A stretch of 64,000 nt of DNA from Rhizobium sp. Pop5 (GTDB lineage Bacteria; Pseudomonadota; Alphaproteobacteria; Rhizobiales; Rhizobiaceae): NCBI RefSeq assembly GCF_024721175.1, contig NZ_CP099400.1:62001-126000 (forward strand), read 5' to 3'. Below the pieces are notes generated by a model. It saw only the letters and a program-made list of their open reading frames with translations. It searched no databases and was not told the origin of the DNA. Positions within the stretch are counted from its first letter, which is position 1, and every line of letters begins with the position of its first letter. Positions 45,546 to 54,359 of the stretch are shown here, one piece after another. The position numbers and the translations under genes are program-made.

Positions 45546-47168
45546 CTATTGCGGCACCTGGAACAGGTGACGGATTCGCATCAGCAACGAGGTCATCGAG
45601 CTGCCGTTCAACGTCGCGCCTTCGGTGGCAAGGGAATGCTGGCCGGTCTCGATGCGGCGGGACAGCGTGGCGGCAAGCTCCTCGGCGATACCGGGCCTGT
45701 CGTGCAGCAGCGGTGTCAGACTGGTCTGCGCAATTTCGTAAATGACCACGAAGGTGAGGGCGTGCAGGCTTGCCGCTTCGCCGGCGCCGATCAGCAGTCC
45801 GCTCTCGCCGAAATAGTCGCCCGGCGCCAATCGTCCGACTTCGGTTTCCTTGTGGCCTTCCTTCCGCATCGCGATGACGGCGCCGCTGCGCACGATCATC
45901 AGCGAGGCCACCGTATCCCCCTGTTCGATCAGAATCGCATCCTTCTTGAATGTCCGCCGCGTCATCGAGGCGGCCAGCGTCTCCTTCTCGTCCTCGGTCA
46001 ACGAGGAAAACAGGGGGATGGCGTCGAGAAGCTTGAGCGGCGTCGGACGATGCGGCCCTGCCGTTTCTTCCGGCTGCATCCGGTCGGGCGGCGGGCCGGC
46101 GGCGTCGATCGGCCGCGCCAGGGTGAGGCCGGCAGCCTTGATGTGGCGATAGACGAGATCGAATATCTCATTCTTCGCCGGCCCGGCGTGGCCAATATCC
46201 TTGACGCGGAAAGAGAGTTCCACTTCCACCGCATCGGCATTGAGCGATTTGACCTGCACGCCGGGCTTTGGTTCCGTCAGGATAGAGCCGCTGCTCAAAA
46301 GCACGGTGCGCATGACCTCGACGATCGTCGATGGCCCGGCCGTCGGTACGACGCGGACCGTCAGCATGACACCGTGGCTGCGGTCGGGGCTGCTGAGGTT
46401 GGTCAGCCCCACCTTGGCAAGGAAGCTGTTTGGCAGGATGACGAGGTCGTTCGTGCCGTTCAGGAGATGCGTGGAGCGCCAGTTGGTTTCGACGACCCGT
46501 CCTTCGACGCCGTCGTTGAGGACGATCCAGTCGCCGATTGTATAAGGCCGGCCGAGATTGAGGGCGATGCCGGAAAAGACGTCGTTCAGCGTGCTCTGCA
46601 GCGCCAGGCCGAGGATGATGGCGAAGACCCCCGAGGTGGCGATCAGCGTTCCGACGGGAAAGCTGAAGACATAGGCCACCACCGAGAGGATCGCGCCGAG
46701 ATAGATCAGGCCGATGACCAGATCCTGAACGAGGCGTCCCTCCCGCGGTTGGCGTTCGAAGATCAGGAAGACACGAACGAAGCCGATCAACGCCCAGGCG
46801 GCATTGATCCACCAGACCACTTTGGCAAGGGCGATGAAGACACGTTCGAAGGTGGAAGACGATGGCGGACTGACCTCGTAGGGCACGATATCGTGATAGA
46901 GAAGCAGGATGGTCAGCGCCGTGAGGAAGAAGACCTGGCCGGCCAGCTTCCAGCTCGGGAAGGGGCGAAGGGCAACTCGGGTAACCATCGCGCCGACCAC
47001 GGCCACCGCTCCGACCTGGACGATGGGATCGGAAAGCACCTCGGACCATGTGGGATCGTCAAGCATCGAAATCAACTCGCGAGGGAAGGCTGCGCCCTGT
47101 AGCACGTACGCATCCGGCCTTCCAAGCCGACCGCGAGGCAACCATAGAAGAATCTTGGTCGCTGTCAT
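45546..47168 (-). CDS. MscS-type channel with C-terminal cyclic-nucleotide-binding domain
   Basis: The 540-residue protein has about five membrane helices (residues 30-200), the MscS pore/beta domain with ALQSTLNDVFSGIALNL near 190-207 and DWIVLNDGVEGRVVETNWRST near 217-237, and a C-terminal cNMP-binding domain (about 385-500) with ILIEQGDTVASLMIVRSG and GDYFGESGLL. This is the bacterial cyclic-nucleotide-gated mechanosensitive channel arrangement. It could open to cAMP or cGMP; two cyclase genes lie 35 kb away, but no direct link is shown. Confidence 0.9.
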   Translation of the reverse strand: MTATKILLWLPRGRLGRPDAYVLQGAAFPRELISMLDDPTWSEVLSDPIVQVGAVAVVGAMVTRVALRPFPSWKLAGQVFFLTALTILLLYHDIVPYEVSPPSSSTFERVFIALAKVVWWINAAWALIGFVRVFLIFERQPREGRLVQDLVIGLIYLGAILSVVAYVFSFPVGTLIATSGVFAIILGLALQSTLNDVFSGIALNLGRPYTIGDWIVLNDGVEGRVVETNWRSTHLLNGTNDLVILPNSFLAKVGLTNLSSPDRSHGVMLTVRVVPTAGPSTIVEVMRTVLLSSGSILTEPKPGVQVKSLNADAVEVELSFRVKDIGHAGPAKNEIFDLVYRHIKAAGLTLARPIDAAGPPPDRMQPEETAGPHRPTPLKLLDAIPLFSSLTEDEKETLAASMTRRTFKKDAILIEQGDTVASLMIVRSGAVIAMRKEGHKETEVGRLAPGDYFGESGLLIGAGEAASLHALTFVVIYEIAQTSLTPLLHDRPGIAEELAATLSRRIETGQHSLATEGATLNGSSMTSLLMRIRHLFQVPQ

Positions 47169-47321
47169 CGAATATTCCTTGAGAAAATTCCATATCGTCG
47201 CGACGTCCGCCAGGCAGGGCGAACCAGAGGTCCGGAGAGCAACATTGCCCTTCGTTCTAGCAATGTCAAACCGCCACGTAGCAGTGGATTTGGCGTTGTG
47301 GCCTTCGGGCGATCAGGGCGC

Positions 47322-48209
47322 TCAGCGAAGCTTGCCGATGCTGGCATACATGCCGGTCGTTCGGAATTCCGTCGGGTTGGTGCCGTAGACGCGGCGGAAG
47401 ACCTTGGAGAAATAGTTGGCGTCCTCGAAGCCGCACATGATGGCGACTTCTTTGACCGGCAGGAAGTCCGCCTTGGTCAGAAGTTTGACGGCGCGCTGCA
47501 GGCGCTGCTGCAGCACGAATTCGGCCGGCGGCATGCCCTCGCTCTCGGCGAAGCTGCGCGAAAAATGCGCGCGGCTGAGGCCGACGATGCCGGCGAGGTC
47601 GCTGACCGGCAGCGGCTTGTCGAGATTGGCGTTGATATGGTCGATCACCGGCTGCATGAGGCTGAGCTCGGCGGCAAAGGCCGGCGAGCCGAAGACGTCG
47701 TCATAGAGCGCCATTGCCGCCTCATAGGCGATTGCCGAGGCAGCGCCCGGCGACGTCACGCCCTTGACGAGGCGCAGGCTGCAATCGGCGAGATGGTCGA
47801 TGGTCGAGGGTTGCAGTTTCAAGACCGGGCCGGCAGTGGAAAGCACCAGCTTGTGGATGCGCAGCGTCTCCTCGCCATTCATCGAAATCCAGAAATATTC
47901 CCAGCGGTCGCCCTTCTCCAGCCAGTAGCGGTGATTGTGGGGCACGAGCACGAGCAGGGTGTCGCCTCCCTGGAGGCGATAGTTGCGGTTCTGGTAGCGC
48001 AGCCGGCCACTGCCGCTGATCGTGTGCTGCAGCACGGTGAAGGGGGTCTGGCCGCGCCGGCGGCCGTCCCAATCATAGGTTTCGTTCTCACGCACTTCAT
48101 AGCCGGTACTGGTCGGCATGGCGTGCAATGGCTGGCGGCCGCGGGGCAATGAGACCGTCCTCATCGACTGTCCGTTAGAGATCAAATCATGCAGCACAAA
48201 ATTACCCAT
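47322..48209 (-). CDS. agpT: AraC-type activator of the alpha-galactoside operon
   Basis: This 295-residue AraC-family regulator has an N-terminal cupin sensor (about 20-150) and two C-terminal helix-turn-helix motifs (about 190-285, with LPVSDLAGIVGLSRAHFSRSF and VKEVAIMCGFEDANYFSKVFRRVYGTNPTEFR). It is divergent from agaL1, the place occupied by AgpT in Sinorhizobium. The start at 48209 (MGNFVLHDL) gives a normal cupin-AraC length; the longer upstream frame is rejected. It should activate agaL1-agpABCD-agaL2 in response to alpha-galactosides. Confidence 0.82.
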   Translation of the reverse strand: MGNFVLHDLISNGQSMRTVSLPRGRQPLHAMPTSTGYEVRENETYDWDGRRRGQTPFTVLQHTISGSGRLRYQNRNYRLQGGDTLLVLVPHNHRYWLEKGDRWEYFWISMNGEETLRIHKLVLSTAGPVLKLQPSTIDHLADCSLRLVKGVTSPGAASAIAYEAAMALYDDVFGSPAFAAELSLMQPVIDHINANLDKPLPVSDLAGIVGLSRAHFSRSFAESEGMPPAEFVLQQRLQRAVKLLTKADFLPVKEVAIMCGFEDANYFSKVFRRVYGTNPTEFRTTGMYASIGKLR

Positions 48210-48335
48210 GAAAGCATAATCCTTCTCTGGCGGCCCCGCCGATTTCGGGCATAATCCCGCTCGACAAGGAAGAAGAGACCACGGCCGAACACAGCGGTCG
48301 GGAGGAAAACAGGCAGTTTTACGGCTTTTCAACCA

Positions 48336-48355
48336 CATGCGCCGGCATGCGGCCT
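48336..48355 (+). promoter_or_regulatory. tandem CATGCG half-sites upstream of agaL1
   Basis: CATGCG occurs at 48336-48341 and 48346-48351, a 10-base spacing (one helical turn), 58-73 bases before the agaL1 ATG. Such tandem half-sites suit an AraC-type dimer, so this is a possible AgpT site. Weak evidence. Confidence 0.25.
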
Positions 48356-48408
48356 GATCCTTCATAGCCATCTTTTCTCTAGCATTCGATTGGGTCGAGG
48401 TGAAGATC

Positions 48409-49875
48409 ATGAGTTTCAAAATCGCTATCATCGGCGCGGGCAGCGTTGGGTTCACCAAGAAGCTGTTCACCGACATATTGTGTGTTCCGGAGTTTCGCGA
48501 CGTGGAATTCGCGCTGACTGATCTCAGCGAACACAATCTGGAAATGATCAAGGCGATCCTCGATCGCGTCGTCGAGGCGAACGGGCTGCCGACGAAAGTG
48601 ACGGCGACGACCGACCGGCGCAAGGCGCTGGCGGGCGCACGTTATATCATCAGCTGTGTGCGGGTCGGCGGCCTCGAGGCCTATGCGGATGATATCCGCA
48701 TTCCATTGAAATACGGCATCGACCAGTGCGTGGGCGATACGATCTGCGCCGGCGGCATCCTTTATGGCCAGCGCAACATCCCCGTCATTCTCGACTTCTG
48801 CAAGGATATAAGAGAGGTCGCCGAGCCCGGCGCGAAGTTCCTGAACTATGCCAACCCGATGGCGATGAACACTTGGGCGGCGATCGAATACGGCAAGGTC
48901 GATACTGTCGGCCTCTGCCATGGCGTCCAGCACGGCGCCGAACAGATCGCCGAGGTGCTCGGCGCGAAGTCTCGCAGCGAACTCGACTATATCTGCTCCG
49001 GCATTAACCACCAGACCTGGTTCATCGATCTGCGCCTCAATGGCCGCAAGATCGGCAAGGACGAACTGATCGCAGCCTTCGAGGCACATCCCGTCTATTC
49101 GCAGCAGGAGAAGCTGCGCATCGACGTGCTGAAGCGGTTCGGCGTCTATTCGACGGAAAGCAACGGCCATCTCTCGGAATACCTGCCCTGGTACCGCAAG
49201 CGGCCGGACGAGATTACCCGCTGGATCGACATGTCCGATTGGATCCACGGCGAGACCGGCGGTTATCTCCGTTATTCCACCGAAACGCGCAACTGGTTCG
49301 AGACGGAATTTCCGCAATTCCTGGAATCCGCTTCGAAGCCGATCGATCCTGCCAAGCGCTCGAACGAACATGCCAGCCACATTTTGGAGGCGCTTGAGAC
49401 GAACCGGGTCTATCGCGGCCATTTCAACGTCAAGAACAATGGCGTCATCACCAACCTGCCTTCCGACGCGATCATCGAATCGCCGGGCTTCGTCGATCGC
49501 TTCGGCATCAACATGGTCTCGGGCGTCACCCTGCCGGAAGCCTGTGCGGCAACCTGCAACGCATCGATCAACGTCCAGCGCATGTCGGTGCACGCTGCAA
49601 TCAGCGGCGACATCGACCTGCTGAAGCTCGCTGTGCTGCACGATCCGCTGGTCGGCGCCGTCTCGACACCCGAAGAGGTGTGGCAGATGGTCGACGAGAT
49701 GGTTGTTGCCCAGGCACGCTGGCTGCCGCAATATGCCGATGCCGTGCCGGCCGCCAAGGAGCGGCTGTCGAAATCGAAGGTGCAGACCCGCGACTGGGCA
49801 GGTGCTGCGCGGCGCAATGTCCGCTCGATCGAGGAATTGCGCGCCGAAAAGGCTGCTGTGAAACAGGCCGTCTGA
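48409..49875 (+). CDS. agaL1: GH4 alpha-galactosidase
   Basis: The 488-residue family 4 glycoside hydrolase needs NAD+ and Mn2+. The N-terminal NAD motif is IIGAGSVGF near residues 6-14. The metal Cys lies in GLCHGVQH near 168-175 and the metal His in SGINHQTW near 197-204. It hydrolyses alpha-galactosides such as melibiose in the cytoplasm by a redox-assisted mechanism. The ATG at 48409 has GAGGTGA upstream. It is the first gene of the agp operon. Confidence 0.9.
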   Translation: MSFKIAIIGAGSVGFTKKLFTDILCVPEFRDVEFALTDLSEHNLEMIKAILDRVVEANGLPTKVTATTDRRKALAGARYIISCVRVGGLEAYADDIRIPLKYGIDQCVGDTICAGGILYGQRNIPVILDFCKDIREVAEPGAKFLNYANPMAMNTWAAIEYGKVDTVGLCHGVQHGAEQIAEVLGAKSRSELDYICSGINHQTWFIDLRLNGRKIGKDELIAAFEAHPVYSQQEKLRIDVLKRFGVYSTESNGHLSEYLPWYRKRPDEITRWIDMSDWIHGETGGYLRYSTETRNWFETEFPQFLESASKPIDPAKRSNEHASHILEALETNRVYRGHFNVKNNGVITNLPSDAIIESPGFVDRFGINMVSGVTLPEACAATCNASINVQRMSVHAAISGDIDLLKLAVLHDPLVGAVSTPEEVWQMVDEMVVAQARWLPQYADAVPAAKERLSKSKVQTRDWAGAARRNVRSIEELRAEKAAVKQAV

Positions 49876-49999
49876 GTTTTGTGAAGGATGGGTCGTCATG
49901 GGTTTCCGGGAGGGAAATCCATGACATCAAGCCCCGCTTTCACGTCGTGCGAGGAAAATGGAGCCGCTTGACCTGCGCTCCGGAACAGAGGGAGAAGCG

Positions 50000-52087
50000 A
50001 TGATGAATTTCCGCAAAACAGGCATTCTTGCCGGCCTGGCGCTTGGCGCCTCGGTCTTGGCACTGAATGCATATGCTTCCGAGGCAACCATTCCGCCGGC
50101 GCCGGCGGATTTCCCGGCCGAAGGCAAGATCAAATATGTTGCGCGTGACTCCATCCTGGAGTTCAAGGCGCTGCCCGAATATCACGAGCCCGACTGGGTC
50201 ACGAAGAATTTCGTCTCCGCCGGCAAGCTGCCGCCGGTCAAGGACCGGCTGCCGAAGGAGCCGCTGGTCTTCAAGACAGGCAATATGCCCGACGGCGTCG
50301 GCGTCTACGGCGATACGATGCGTCACGTCATCGGCGGCCGGCCTGAAGGCTGGAACTACGGCGCCGGCCAGACGCAGGGCTGGGGCGGCATCGATATCGG
50401 CCTTTCCGAATGCCTGACGCGCACCGCGCCGCTGTTCCAGGTGGAAGCCAAGGATACCGAGCCGCTGCCGAACCTCGCCAAGAGCTGGGATTGGTCCGCG
50501 GACGGCCATAAGCTGACCATGCACCTGATCGAAGGCGCCAAGTGGTCCGACGGCGCGCCGTTCAATGCCGACGACATCATGTTCTACTGGGACGATGAAG
50601 TCATCGACCCGAACGTCTCGCCGCTCGGCGGCGGCGCCTCGCCGGAAGCCTTCGGTGCCGGCACGACGCTGAAGAAGATCGACGATTACACCGTCGAATG
50701 GACCTTCAAGGAGGCCTTCCCGAAGCAATATCTCTACACGATGTCCTACCCGAACTTCTGCCCGGGTCCATCGCATATCCTCAAACCCCAGCATCCGAAA
50801 TATTCGAAGAACACCTACGACCAGTTCAAGAACGCCTTTCCGCCTGAATTCATGAACATGCCGGTTATGGGCGCCTGGGTGCCTGTGGAATATCGCTCCG
50901 ATGACATCATCGTCATGCGGCGCAACCCCTATTACTGGAAGGTCGACGAGAAGGGCAACCAGCTGCCTTACCTCAATGAACTGCACTACAAGCTCTCGAC
51001 CTGGGCCGACCGCGACGTTCAGGCCGTAGCAGGCTCCGCCGACTTCTCGAACCTCGAGCAGCCGGAAAACTTCGTAGCATCGCTGAAGCGTGCTGCGGAA
51101 AAGACGGCGCCCGCCCGCCTTGCCTTCGGTCCGCGCCTCATCGGCTATAACTTGCGCATGAACTTCTCCGCCAACGGCTGGGGCAACCCGGACGAGCGCG
51201 GTCAGGCGATCCGCGAGCTGAACCGCAACGAGGATTTCCGCAAGGCCGTCACTATGGCGCTCGACCGCAAGGCGATCGGCGAATCGCTGGTCAAGGGACC
51301 CTTCACCGCGATCTATGCGGGCGGGCTCTCCTCGGGCACCAGCTTCTACGACCGCAACTCGACCGTCTACTATCCCTTTGATCTCGCTGGCGCCAAGGCG
51401 GAACTCGCCAAGGCCGGCCTCAAGGATACCGATGGCGACGGCATCGTGAACTTCCCGGCCGGCACGCTTGGCGGCAAGAATGTCGAAATCGTCATGCTGA
51501 TCACCAATCAGTACACGACCGACAAGAGCCTTGCCGAAGGTGTCGTCGCCCAGATGGAAAAGCTCGGTCTGAAGATCGTCATCAACGGGCTCGACGGTAC
51601 GAAGCGTGACGACGCGCATTATTCCGGCCGCTGGGATTGGCTGATCCAGCGCAACACGACGGAACTGTCGTCGGTGGTGCAGAATACCGAACAGCTTGCT
51701 CCTGTCGGTCCGCGTACCAGCTGGAACCACCGTGCCGGCAAGGACGACAAGCTTGATCTGATGCCCTTCGAGCAGGAGCTTGTCGACGTGGTCAACAAGT
51801 TCACCACGAGCCAGAGCAATGACGAGCGCGTCAATCTGATGAAGCAGTATCAGAAGATCTCGACGGAGCACGTCAACACCGTCGGTCTGACGGAATATCC
51901 CGGTGCGCTGATCATCAACAAGCGGTTCTCGAACGTCCCGCAGGGCACACCGATCTTCATGTTCAACTGGGCTGAAGATTCGGTGATCCGCGAACGCCTG
52001 TGGGTGGCCGCCGACAAGCAGGGCAAATACGAGCTGTTCCCTGAACAACTGCCCGGCAAGCCCGGCGACAAGGGTCCGATAAACTAA
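50000..52087 (+). CDS. agpA: periplasmic alpha-galactoside-binding protein
   Basis: This 695-residue family 5 (peptide/oligosaccharide) binding protein has a signal peptide of about 27 residues ending AYASEA, the GLSECLTRTAPLFQVEAKD and DWSADGHKLTMHL motifs near residues 135-170, and a KWSDGAPFNADDIMFYWDD segment. The length and position match AgpA, needed for melibiose and raffinose uptake in Sinorhizobium. GGAG lies 5 bases before the ATG at 50000; an adjacent ATG at 50003 is equally possible. A strong hairpin follows the stop. Confidence 0.9.
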   Translation: MMNFRKTGILAGLALGASVLALNAYASEATIPPAPADFPAEGKIKYVARDSILEFKALPEYHEPDWVTKNFVSAGKLPPVKDRLPKEPLVFKTGNMPDGVGVYGDTMRHVIGGRPEGWNYGAGQTQGWGGIDIGLSECLTRTAPLFQVEAKDTEPLPNLAKSWDWSADGHKLTMHLIEGAKWSDGAPFNADDIMFYWDDEVIDPNVSPLGGGASPEAFGAGTTLKKIDDYTVEWTFKEAFPKQYLYTMSYPNFCPGPSHILKPQHPKYSKNTYDQFKNAFPPEFMNMPVMGAWVPVEYRSDDIIVMRRNPYYWKVDEKGNQLPYLNELHYKLSTWADRDVQAVAGSADFSNLEQPENFVASLKRAAEKTAPARLAFGPRLIGYNLRMNFSANGWGNPDERGQAIRELNRNEDFRKAVTMALDRKAIGESLVKGPFTAIYAGGLSSGTSFYDRNSTVYYPFDLAGAKAELAKAGLKDTDGDGIVNFPAGTLGGKNVEIVMLITNQYTTDKSLAEGVVAQMEKLGLKIVINGLDGTKRDDAHYSGRWDWLIQRNTTELSSVVQNTEQLAPVGPRTSWNHRAGKDDKLDLMPFEQELVDVVNKFTTSQSNDERVNLMKQYQKISTEHVNTVGLTEYPGALIINKRFSNVPQGTPIFMFNWAEDSVIRERLWVAADKQGKYELFPEQLPGKPGDKGPIN

Positions 52088-52110
52088 GCTCCTCCCAGCT
52101 GAAGTGAGCC

Positions 52111-52139
52111 TCAGGCCGCGCGTGCCGCGCGCGGCCTGA
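52111..52139 (+). promoter_or_regulatory. 12-base stem-loop between agpA and agpB
   Basis: TCAGGCCGCGCG (52111-52122) pairs perfectly with CGCGCGGCCTGA (52128-52139) around the loop TGCCG. No T-run follows, so it is probably a stabilising or attenuating structure that makes the binding protein more abundant than the permeases. Confidence 0.7.
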
Positions 52140-52203
52140 TATGACCAACAAGCCGGCCGCGCTGACAAGGAGCGACTGGCAGTAAGGAGAAGCGAGCCGT
52201 CCG

Positions 52204-53211
52204 ATGTTACGATTCCTGCTCGTGCGCATAGCCTCCGCGATCCCCGTTCTCTTCATCCTGAGTGTGGTGACTTTCGCGATCATCCAGGCCCCGCCCGGCG
52301 ACTATGCCGATTATATAAGATCCCAGCTGATCAACCAGGGCGGTGCGTCCTACGCTCAGGCCGATGCGCAAGCGCAGGCCTACCGGGCCGAACACGGCCT
52401 CGATAAGCCGATGGTCGTCCAATACGTCAACTGGATCGGCGGAATCGTGACGCGCGGCGATTTCGGCTACAGCATGTTTTACAACAAGCCGGTCGCCGAC
52501 GTCGTCGGTGAGCGACTGCCGCGCACGCTGCTTCTGGCGCTCGTCTGCCACATCTTCGCCTCGGTGCTGGGCATCGGCTTTGGCATCTGGGCGGCGACCC
52601 GCCAGTACAGCTGGATCGACAGCACGCTTTCGGCGATTTCCTTCCTCGGCATGACGGTGCCGCGCTTCCTGATGGCGCTGATCATCGTCTATCTCCTGGT
52701 TTTCCAGTTCAACGTTTCCGAGATCGGCAGCTTCTTCTCGCCGCAATATGGCGGGGCCCCATGGTCCTGGGCGAAATTCGCAGATCTCGTCCACCATGTC
52801 TGGCCTGTTGTGGCGATCGCCACCTTCGGCGGGCTCGCCTACAACATGCGCGTCATGCGCGGCAATCTGCTCGATACTTTGAATGCCCAATATGTCGAGA
52901 CGGCAAAGGCAAAGGGACTTTCCGGCGGCGCGGTGGTGATGCGCCATGCGGTGCCGAACGCACTGCATCCTCTGGTGATGTATCAGGGCGTCGTGCTGCC
53001 TTATATGCTGACCGGCGAAATCGAAACCGCGATCATCTTCGCACTGCCGACCGTCGGCCCGGCGATCGTCGGTTCGATGGCGGTCGGCGACGTCTATGTC
53101 ACCGCCACTTTCATGATGGTGCTGTCGGCGACGCTGATCGTCGGCAACATCATCGCCGATATGCTGCTGGCCCTGCTTGATCCGCGCGTGCGCCAGTTCG
53201 GAGGAGCCTGA
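52204..53211 (+). CDS. agpB: ABC transporter permease AgpB
   Basis: The 335-residue DppB/OppB-type permease has about six helices, the N-terminal MLRFLLVRIASAIPVLFILS segment and the EAA-type loop VETAKAKGLSGGAVVMRHAVPNALHP near residues 226-251. It forms the alpha-galactoside channel with AgpC. It starts 116 bases after agpA, beyond the hairpin, and ends 1 base before agpC. Confidence 0.9.
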   Translation: MLRFLLVRIASAIPVLFILSVVTFAIIQAPPGDYADYIRSQLINQGGASYAQADAQAQAYRAEHGLDKPMVVQYVNWIGGIVTRGDFGYSMFYNKPVADVVGERLPRTLLLALVCHIFASVLGIGFGIWAATRQYSWIDSTLSAISFLGMTVPRFLMALIIVYLLVFQFNVSEIGSFFSPQYGGAPWSWAKFADLVHHVWPVVAIATFGGLAYNMRVMRGNLLDTLNAQYVETAKAKGLSGGAVVMRHAVPNALHPLVMYQGVVLPYMLTGEIETAIIFALPTVGPAIVGSMAVGDVYVTATFMMVLSATLIVGNIIADMLLALLDPRVRQFGGA

Positions 53212-53212
53212 A

Positions 53213-54349
53213 ATGCTTGCTTTTGACTCTTCCGCCACGCCGCCGACAGCTGAATCGGCGATCAAGAAGCCTTCGCATGGCAGCGAGAGCTATCTGGCGC
53301 TGGTCTGGCGCCGGTTGCGGCGCTCCTGGACCGGCATGGCCGGGCTGGTGCTGGTCGGGCTCCTGATCCTCATGGCGATCTTTGCCGATTTCTTCGCGCC
53401 GATGGACCCGAAAGCGACCGATGTCGGCTTCGCGCCGCCGCAGATTATGAGCTTCCACGACAAGGACGGGAACTTTGTCTTCCAGCCGCGCGTCTATGCG
53501 CTGTCGGATTCCAAGGAACTCGATCCGGTCACCTTCCAGCCGATCGTCGGCATGGATTACGACAATCCGCGGCTGCTCGGCTTCTTCGTCAAGGGTGCGG
53601 ATTACCGGTTGTTCGGCCTCTTTCCCGCGAACCGGCACTTCTTCGGTTCGACCGACGGCCAGCCGGCGCATTTCCTCGGCACCGACAAGTTCGGCCGCGA
53701 CGTGCTGTCGCGCGCCATTATCGGTTCGCGCATCTCGCTGGTGATCGCGCTCACCGTGGTCTTCATCGTCACCATTATCGGCACGACGGTCGGCATGGTC
53801 TCAGGCTATTTCGGCGGGACCTTCGATGTCTGGGTGCAGCGCTTCGTCGAGCTGGTGCTCGCCTTCCCGCAGTTGCCGCTCTATCTGGCTCTGACCTCGC
53901 TGATCCCGGTGACGGCGCCGACCAATGTCTTCCTCGCCTTCGTCATCGTCGTGATGTCGGCGCTCGGCTGGGCGCAGATGTCGCGCGAGGTGCGCGGCAA
54001 GACCCTGGCGCTCGCCCGCATCGATTATGTCAGGGCGGCCATGGCGGTCGGGGCCACCGACAGGCGCATCATCATGCAGCATATCTTCCCGAATGTGATG
54101 AGCCATGTCATCGTTGCGGTGACGCTCGCCATACCAAGCGTCGTGCTGCTTGAATCCTTCCTCGGTTTCCTGGGCTTCGCCGTCAAGCCGCCGCTGATCT
54201 CCTGGGGGCTGATGCTGCAGGATACGGCGACCTATTCGGTCATCGGTTCCTATCCCTGGATTCTCTCTCCTGTCGCCTTCGTGCTCGTCACCGTCTTCGC
54301 CTTCAACGCGCTTGGCGACGGACTGCGCGATGCGGTCGATCCTTATTGA
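53213..54349 (+). CDS. agpC: ABC transporter permease AgpC
   Basis: The 378-residue DppC/OppC-type permease has an N-terminal helix near residues 43-65, a periplasmic insertion of about 100 residues, and the typical LGTDKFGRDVLSRAIIGSRISL motif near 156-177. The EAA loop is around DYVRAAMAVGATDRRIIMQHIFPN. The insertion is longer than in DppC and is shared with AgpC-type proteins. GGAGGA precedes the ATG, 1 base after the agpB stop. Confidence 0.9.
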   Translation: MLAFDSSATPPTAESAIKKPSHGSESYLALVWRRLRRSWTGMAGLVLVGLLILMAIFADFFAPMDPKATDVGFAPPQIMSFHDKDGNFVFQPRVYALSDSKELDPVTFQPIVGMDYDNPRLLGFFVKGADYRLFGLFPANRHFFGSTDGQPAHFLGTDKFGRDVLSRAIIGSRISLVIALTVVFIVTIIGTTVGMVSGYFGGTFDVWVQRFVELVLAFPQLPLYLALTSLIPVTAPTNVFLAFVIVVMSALGWAQMSREVRGKTLALARIDYVRAAMAVGATDRRIIMQHIFPNVMSHVIVAVTLAIPSVVLLESFLGFLGFAVKPPLISWGLMLQDTATYSVIGSYPWILSPVAFVLVTVFAFNALGDGLRDAVDPY

Positions 54350-54359
54350 GGTGATTGAT

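Noticed and set aside
45549..47102. 517-residue plus-strand frame opposite the MscS channel gene
   Set aside because: Asp/Gln/Arg-rich composition typical of an antisense frame and no recognisable domain.
49940..52168. 742-residue minus-strand frame opposite agpA
   Set aside because: Shadow of agpA; the agpA frame has a signal peptide and family 5 motifs and the opposite frame has none.
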